64,000 bases of DNA, taken from assembly GCF_018860155.1 (NCBI RefSeq), contig NZ_JAHKNI010000007.1, positions 372,001 to 436,000 of the forward strand, written 5' to 3'. The notes beneath the pieces are model-generated. The model was not told the DNA's origin. It saw nothing but the letters and a program-made list of their open reading frames with translations, and searched no databases. Positions within the stretch are counted from its first letter, which is position 1. Each line of letters opens with the position of its first letter. Below are positions 59,114-64,000 of this stretch, piece after piece. Position numbers and translations under genes: made by a program. Origin of the DNA: Nocardia albiluteola (lineage in GTDB: Bacteria > Actinomycetota > Actinomycetes > Mycobacteriales > Mycobacteriaceae).

Positions 59114-60205
59114 CTAGGCTCCGGCGCTGCTGCCCGGCGCACACGGCATAGCGAGGGTGGTGAGCTCGCCGGCGGTGGCCGATCGGATGACGATGGGGTC
59201 GGCCGGGCCCGCGATATCGAGCATGATTTCGGGGCCGACGGCGCCGGCGATCGCGGGGGACAGGGTGGCGGGGTCGAAGGCCAGCCGGACGCCGGATCCG
59301 TTGACGGCGGCCGGAATTCGTCGTGCGGCACCCACGGGGTCGGCGGATACCGTGACGGTCCCGGCATTCCCGTCGGTCTCGACGACGCAGCGCAGCGTGC
59401 CGTCTCCGGCCTCGCGCACCGCGGCCAGGAACGCGTCGCGGTCCACCACGACCCGGGTGCGGGGCGGGGCGAGGGCCGCGAGCATCGCCCGGTAGTCGGG
59501 AAACGGCTCGTCGATGCTCGGGCAGCGATGCTCGGAGTCGAGACCGGTCACCGTGAGTGCGTCCGGGGCGGGCGCCAGGCGGACCTGTCCGGCCCGCCGG
59601 AGCGGTTCGATCGATGTGGTGAGGGCGTGTGTCCGCACGACCAGCGACCAGGGCCGCGCGGGCGCCCGTGTCGGAACGAGCGCCCGGGTCGAGAGCCGGT
59701 AGCGATCGGTTGCGGTCAGGGTCACCGAATCGCCGTCCGCCTCGACGAGAATCCCTGTCAGCGCGGGTATTTCGGCATCGCGTGCGGCCGCGGACCGTAC
59801 CTGCTCGATCGCCTCGGCCAGGTCGGCGGCCTGCAGCGCGACGAGATCCGGATCGGATTCGGCGACCAGCGCATCCTTGATCCGCGCGACGGCCGCCGCG
59901 GCCGCCCGGGCCCGCCGCTCCAGCGTGTCCACGTGGGTGTCGAGCAGCCGCCCGGCGCGCGCGGCGTCGCCGTTCAGCACCGCCGCGACGGTATCCAGCG
60001 GCACGTCGATCTCGCGCAGCCGCCGGATAGTCGCGGCGCGATCCCGCTGGTCGGGTGTGTAGTAGCGGTACCCGGTGACGGCGTCGACGTGTGCGGGCGG
60101 GAGCAGCCCGCAGTCGTCGTAGAACCGCAGCGCGGTCGCGGTCAGCCCGCTGGCCCGGGCCAGCGCCCCGATCGTGATGTACTCGGAATCGGTCACGCGA
60201 CCCAT
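59114..60205 (-). CDS. MerR regulator fused to sliding-clamp (DnaN) domains 2 and 3
   Basis: A 363-residue fusion. Residues 8-78: MerR winged helix (YITIGALARASGLTATALRF, GYRYYTPDQRDRAATI). Residues 80-135: coiled coil (HVDTLERRARAAAAAVARIK). Residues 144-232 match DNA polymerase III beta domain 2 (EIPALTGILVEADGDSVTLT, ATDRYRL). Residues 233-356 match domain 3 (PFPDYRAMLA, VVVDRDAFLAAV, TTLAMP end). Clamp domain 1 is replaced by the MerR part. The protein may therefore detect clamp partners, clamps or DNA structures and act on transcription. It is divergent from the amidohydrolase gene. Confidence 0.85.
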   Translation of the reverse strand: MGRVTDSEYITIGALARASGLTATALRFYDDCGLLPPAHVDAVTGYRYYTPDQRDRAATIRRLREIDVPLDTVAAVLNGDAARAGRLLDTHVDTLERRARAAAAAVARIKDALVAESDPDLVALQAADLAEAIEQVRSAAARDAEIPALTGILVEADGDSVTLTATDRYRLSTRALVPTRAPARPWSLVVRTHALTTSIEPLRRAGQVRLAPAPDALTVTGLDSEHRCPSIDEPFPDYRAMLAALAPPRTRVVVDRDAFLAAVREAGDGTLRCVVETDGNAGTVTVSADPVGAARRIPAAVNGSGVRLAFDPATLSPAIAGAVGPEIMLDIAGPADPIVIRSATAGELTTLAMPCAPGSSAGA

Positions 60206-60401
60206 CCTGAAGCCTCGGGTAACCCGAAGGTCAAGTCCGGGGCGGGTTGCAGCGCATGACCGGTGCTGTGGGCCCGGCGTTGTCCCGGCGATAAGCGTTG
60301 TGCCTGCGATAATCGGCCGGGCGTAGTTCCCAGGAGCTCGACCCCATTGCAGTTATGGTGCAATACCGTCTCGGTGTCCGACGAATGAACAGGAGCGCGG
60401 C

Positions 60402-62141
60402 ATGGGGATCAAACGACGCGGGCTCATGGTCGGCGGTGCGATGGCGGCCGCGGCACTCGGTGGTGCGGCGGCGTGCTCGGCCTCGAGAGGCGGCAGGGCG
60501 GCCGACATGATCTTTGTCGGCGGTCCCGTCGTCACCGTCGGCCCCGGCGCGCCGGAGGTCGAGGCGCTCGCGGTGACCGGTGGGCGGATCACGCTGGTCG
60601 GGACCCGATCCGGGGTGATGGAGCTGCGGGGCCCGCGCACGAAGGTGGTCGATCTGGCCGGGCGCGCACTGCTGCCCGCATTCGTCGAGCCGCACAGTCA
60701 TCCCTCGCAGATCGCCGCCGCGCTGGCGCCACCCGCGGTCGATGTGCGGCCGTTCGTGGTGCAAACCGGTGCGGAGGTGCTGCGGAAGCTGACCGATGCG
60801 GTGCACCGCGCGCCCGCGGGCACGCCGGTGTTGTTGTACGGCATCGACATTCTGTTGCAAACCGATCTCCAACTGCCGACGATGCAGCAGCTCGATGCGC
60901 TCGCACCGCACAATCCTGTGGTGCTGGTCGCGAACAGCGGGCATGCCGCCTACGCCAATTCCGCGGCGTTCGCGCTGGCGGGAATCACCGCCCGGACACC
61001 GGATCCGACCGGCGCGCGCTATGTGCACGGCCCGGATGGGCAGCTCACCGGCGAGGTGCTCGAGGTCGCCGCGATCATGCGGTTGGTCGCGCCGTTCGCC
61101 GAGAACGCCGAGTCGGCGATGCCGGGCAATATGCGCTGGGCCTACGGGCAGCTGGCCGGGGCGGGAATCGCGACCGCGAGCGAGCACGGCTACCAAGACT
61201 CCCAGCGTGGGCTGTACACCGCCATGGCCGCGGACCCGGACTGCGAGCTCCGCATCCGCGCCTACGAGATCGGCACCCCGCAGCTGGCCGCCGACCGCGG
61301 ACACCTCGCGCCGCACGCCTGGCCCGGTGGGGACACGCTGTTCGCCCAGATCGGGATGAAGATGTGGGCGGACGGCTCGCCCTGGCAGGGCAATATCGAC
61401 ACCACCTTCCCGTATCTCACCGACGAGACGACCGCCCGGATGGGCCTGGGCCCGCATCACCACGGCGGCATGAATTACACCCCGGAGCAGGTCCGGCAGC
61501 TGGCGACGGCCTTCGTGGGTCAGGGCTGGCAGCTGGCCTGCCATGTGCACGGCGATGCCGCCATCGATGTAGTGCTGGACGCCTACGAGCAAGCGCTGAC
61601 CGGGATGCCGAGCGATCTGCGGGTGCGCCTGGAACACTGCGGCGCCATGCGCCCGGATCAGTTCACCCGGGCACGGCGGGCAGGCGCGACGGTGAGCCTG
61701 TTCATGGAGCACGTCTACTACTGGGGCGATGTGCTCATCGACGAGCTGTTCGGAGCCGAGCACGGCGCGCACTGGATGTCCGCGCGCGCGGCCCTGGACG
61801 CCGGGTTGCGGATCTCCTTCCACAACGACGGCACCGTCACCCCGCCCGACCCGATCGGCAACATCGCGACCGCCGTCACGCGCGTCGCCAAGGGCAGCGG
61901 CCGGGTCCTGGCGCCGGAGCAGCGCATCGGCATCGACGAGGCCATTCGGGCCCAAACCATCGACGCCGCATGGCAATTGCATCTCGACTCCGATATCGGC
62001 AGCCTCGAGCCGGGCAAGTGCGCCGATCTCGTCGTGCTGTCCGGCAATCCGCGCACCACGGCTCCGGAACGCCTGCGCGAGTTGACCGTTCAGGCGACCT
62101 ACCTGATGGGCCGGCAGACCCACGGCGACACGCTTGCGTGA
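60402..62141 (+). CDS. Amidohydrolase (YtcJ-like), Tat/lipoprotein export
   Basis: A 579-residue exported metal-dependent hydrolase. A twin-arginine signal (IKRRGLMVGG) ends in AAACSAS with Cys25 as a possible lipid anchor. Metal ligands: EPHSHPS near residue 100, HVHGDAAIDVV and FHNDGT in the C-terminal half. The N-terminal beta-sandwich AADMIFVGGPVVTVGPG is typical of amidohydrolase 3 / YtcJ-like enzymes. ATG 60402 has AGGAGC upstream. The substrate is an amide or N-acyl compound; the protein works outside the membrane. Confidence 0.88.
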   Translation: MGIKRRGLMVGGAMAAAALGGAAACSASRGGRAADMIFVGGPVVTVGPGAPEVEALAVTGGRITLVGTRSGVMELRGPRTKVVDLAGRALLPAFVEPHSHPSQIAAALAPPAVDVRPFVVQTGAEVLRKLTDAVHRAPAGTPVLLYGIDILLQTDLQLPTMQQLDALAPHNPVVLVANSGHAAYANSAAFALAGITARTPDPTGARYVHGPDGQLTGEVLEVAAIMRLVAPFAENAESAMPGNMRWAYGQLAGAGIATASEHGYQDSQRGLYTAMAADPDCELRIRAYEIGTPQLAADRGHLAPHAWPGGDTLFAQIGMKMWADGSPWQGNIDTTFPYLTDETTARMGLGPHHHGGMNYTPEQVRQLATAFVGQGWQLACHVHGDAAIDVVLDAYEQALTGMPSDLRVRLEHCGAMRPDQFTRARRAGATVSLFMEHVYYWGDVLIDELFGAEHGAHWMSARAALDAGLRISFHNDGTVTPPDPIGNIATAVTRVAKGSGRVLAPEQRIGIDEAIRAQTIDAAWQLHLDSDIGSLEPGKCADLVVLSGNPRTTAPERLRELTVQATYLMGRQTHGDTLA

Positions 62142-62144
62142 GGC

Positions 62145-62976
62145 CTAGTCGCTCCGGCCTGCTGCGGTGAAAGTCTCAGGGATTCCGAACCTTTCCGGCC
62201 GACCGGGGGCGAGGAAGGTCACGACTCGCGCGACGCCTCCCTCGACCACCGACAGCACCTGGATGCAGAAGAGGCGGTAGGTGTCGTCCGGTTCGCGTTC
62301 GTAGACCGCGAATGCGGGCGATTCGTTGGCGCGGATCGGGACCATGCGCCACCGCCCCGGCGTCCGCAGGACGTTGTCGGCGAGGAATTCGCAGACGGCC
62401 TCGCGGCCCGAATACCACGCGGGGACGGGCGGCATCCCGAATTCCACCTCGGCACGCAGCAACTCGGCGAGGCCGCGAACATCGGCATGTTCGAATGCGG
62501 CGGCGTAGCGGTCGAGCAGGGTCCGGATGCCCGGCTCGTCCGGCTCGCTGAGCTCGTCGGGTACCGGGCCGGCCGCGGCGAGCTGGGTGCGGGCGCGTTG
62601 CAGTGCGCTGTTGACGGCCGCGGTCGTGGTGTCCAGCATCGTGGCGACCTCGCTCGCCCGCCAGCCCAGGACGTCGCGCAGCACCAGGGCCGCGCGCTGC
62701 CGGGCCGAAAGGTGTTGCAGCGCTGCGATGAACGCTAATCGGATCGTGCTGCGGTGGCTCACCACCGATGCGGGGTCGCCCGTCGCGGCGTGCAGGATGC
62801 TGTCCGGCGCGGGCTGGAGCCAGGGGATGCCCCGCTCCGGATTCGCCGCCGAGGCGCCTACGGTTTCGGCCGCCGTGAGCCCGGACGGCAGCGGGCGGCG
62901 CTTGCGGGTTGAGCTCCTCGAAGTCGGACAACGCCACCGGCGCGCCCTCGCGTTCGACGGAATCCCGCAGGACCAT
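62145..62976 (-). pseudogene. ECF sigma factor lacking region 2
   Basis: The start MVLRDSVEREGAPVALSDFE (62976) is a typical SigJ/SigG-group N-terminus, but after DFEEL about 55 residues of region 2 are missing and the reading frame shifts. In the other frame the linker (IPWLQPAPDSIL), region 4 (SARQRAALVLRDVLGWRASE) and a SnoaL-like C-terminal domain (DRYAAAFEHADVRGLAELLR) are intact. Core RNA polymerase and -10 contacts lie in region 2, so a functional sigma is not expected. Confidence 0.65.
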
Positions 62977-63282
62977 GACGCTCCTTCGATTCGGCCGGAC
63001 GTCTGCGGCCGCACCCGTTGTTCTGCGTGCCGCCCGGCTCCGGGCAGAGGTCTTCGTTATAGAGACAATCGTGGGCGGTAGAACTCATCGCGCCGGCGGG
63101 ATTTCCGCGATCGCGTGGGGCCCGACAGTGCATGGGGCTGGCGTGTACGACGATGGATCCATCGGTAACTATCAGTTTTCCGGTATGTCCTTCGACAGGC
63201 GTTCGGCGTAGAAAAGGCTGATAACCATAGATTCGCCCGCGAGGTCGGCGCCGGCGATCCGCCCTTCGATTCGAGGAGGTTC
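62977..63282. other. Intergenic stretch
   Basis: About 300 bases with no gene on either strand; it probably contains the promoters of the broken sigma gene and the small secreted peptide gene. Confidence 0.4.
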
Positions 63283-63399
63283 ATGGTGAAGCAAGTCGTG
63301 CCGATCCTGATGGGTGGCCTGTTTCTGGCCGCGCTCGCGGCCGCGCCGGCGCAGGCCGGGTCGGGCACGTACGAGGCCGGGTCGGTCAAGGTCGGCTGA
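63283..63399 (+). CDS. Small secreted peptide (38 aa)
   Basis: ATG 63283 follows a strong GAGGAGG at 63272-63278. The product MVKQVVPILMGGLFLAALAA is a signal peptide cleaved near AQA, leaving a mature peptide of about 12 residues (GSGTYEAGSVKVG). No family is recognised, but the ribosome site and export signal are convincing. Confidence 0.6.
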   Translation: MVKQVVPILMGGLFLAALAAAPAQAGSGTYEAGSVKVG

Positions 63400-63482
63400 C
63401 GGCGATTCCTAACCAACCGATCACTCGGTCGGGTAGCCTCGGGGACGATTCTTTCGCAGTCGAGACGAACGGGGCCGTGTGC

Positions 63483-64000
63483 ATGAACGACCGGATCGAG
63501 GAGTTGCTGGCGAAGCTGGATCTGGCGGGGAAGATGCGGCTGATCTCCGGCGCGAGCATGTTCCGGATGGCGGGCGATCCGGCCATCGGGCTCGCCGATA
63601 TGCCGGTCTCGGACGGGCCGTCGGGCGTGCGCGGCGAGCTGTGGGACGAACGCGACCCGTCGGTGAGCCTGCCCTCGGGCACGGCCCTGGCGGCGACCTG
63701 GGATCGTGAGCTGCTCGGCGAGATCGGCGCGCTCATCGCGGCGCAGGCCCGGCGCAAGAACGTGTACGCGGTGCTCGGGCCGACGGTCAATTTGCATCGA
63801 TCCCCGATGGGCGGAAGGCACTTCGAATGCTTCTCCGAGGATCCGATGCTGACCGCGGAGATCGCCGAGGCCTACGTGCGCGCCGTGCAGGCGCACGGGG
63901 TCTCGGCCTGCCCGAAGCACTACGTGGCCAACGATTCGGAGACCGACCGCTTCACCGTGGACGTGCGGGCGGACGATCGCACGCTGCGCGAGCTGTACCT
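63483..64000 (+). CDS. Glycoside hydrolase family 3 beta-glucosidase (5' part)
   Basis: The first 172 residues of a GH3 enzyme; it runs off the window. Motifs SGASMFRMAGDPAIGL, VSDGPSGVRGE, LGPTVNLHRSPMGGRHFECF and HYVANDSE are those of family 3 domain 1; the nucleophile Asp lies beyond the end. It hydrolyses beta-linked glucosides and is probably cytosolic because no signal peptide is seen. ATG 63483 gives the normal N-terminus. Confidence 0.9.
   Translation, partial: MNDRIEELLAKLDLAGKMRLISGASMFRMAGDPAIGLADMPVSDGPSGVRGELWDERDPSVSLPSGTALAATWDRELLGEIGALIAAQARRKNVYAVLGPTVNLHRSPMGGRHFECFSEDPMLTAEIAEAYVRAVQAHGVSACPKHYVANDSETDRFTVDVRADDRTLRELY

Noticed and set aside
1..64000. rRNA operons, restriction-modification, toxin-antitoxin or known phage-defence gene sets
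   Set aside because: None of the gene products shows the corresponding catalytic or structural motifs on reading both strands.

Overview
The window is high-GC actinobacterial DNA, most likely from Nocardia or a close mycolic-acid relative. Grounds are GTG/TTG starts, an EmbR-like FHA regulator beside PknH-like kinases, an F420-type luciferase-like oxidoreductase, a cyclopropane synthase-family enzyme, many TetR/MarR regulators and many short-chain or acyl-CoA enzymes. The genus is inferred from gene content only.

Layout. 0-1.4 kb: end of a cobalt-type nitrile hydratase/thiocyanate hydrolase operon (SH3-like subunit, metal-binding subunit, a 15-kDa activator-like protein). 1.7-8.0 kb: aquaporin, a beta-hydroxyacid dehydrogenase coupled to a TetR gene, an aldo/keto reductase, a thiolase and a head-to-head TetR/MarR pair. 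8.5-15.3 kb: IS110 remnant, a six-repeat lectin-like propeller protein, a TetR gene with its operator and two tandem ABM-fold paralogues, an acyltransferase, a cold-shock protein, a GNAT gene and regulator remnants. 15.4-20.4 kb: EmbR-like regulator, secreted cysteine-rich protein and two PknH-like receptor kinases. 20.5-31.4 kb: decayed genes between small stress or redox operons (quinone reductase-SDR; MerR with divergent SnoaL/monooxygenase genes; peroxiredoxin-TetR) and a giant kinase-ATPase-LuxR regulator. 31.3-34.6 kb: DHA2 efflux pump with divergent MarR, and an alpha/beta hydrolase.

33.7-35.3 kb is a graveyard of truncated transposases and an integrase fragment. It abuts a 7-kb integrative element (35.38-42.43 kb) inserted in the 3' half of tRNA-Pro(GGG), bounded by 66-bp direct repeats. 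The element carries a GntR-HAD pair, a double-HTH protein, a replication-relaxation family protein, two small HTH/excisionase proteins and a tyrosine integrase. It also has two structured non-coding regions: a 1.2-kb stretch with a 29-bp perfect hairpin and three 18-bp palindromes, and a 430-bp array of TGGACAG/TTGACAG motifs. No conjugation ATPase is visible.

42.5-64 kb is calmer chromosome: secreted protein, AhpD-like protein, a 37-residue peptide gene, UdgB, LLM oxidoreductase, kynureninase, serine hydrolase, HTH-PASTA protein, LysR/MFS pair, methyltransferase-MarR pair, acyl-CoA dehydrogenase-phosphotransferase-epoxide hydrolase group, CFA synthase, a MerR regulator fused to DNA sliding-clamp domains, a Tat/lipoprotein amidohydrolase, an ECF sigma gene lacking region 2, and the start of a GH3 beta-glucosidase.

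The best candidates for something new are the MerR-sliding clamp fusion, the cis-acting architecture of the tRNA-Pro element, the EmbR/double-PknH module and the divergent MerR promoters that appear leaderless.
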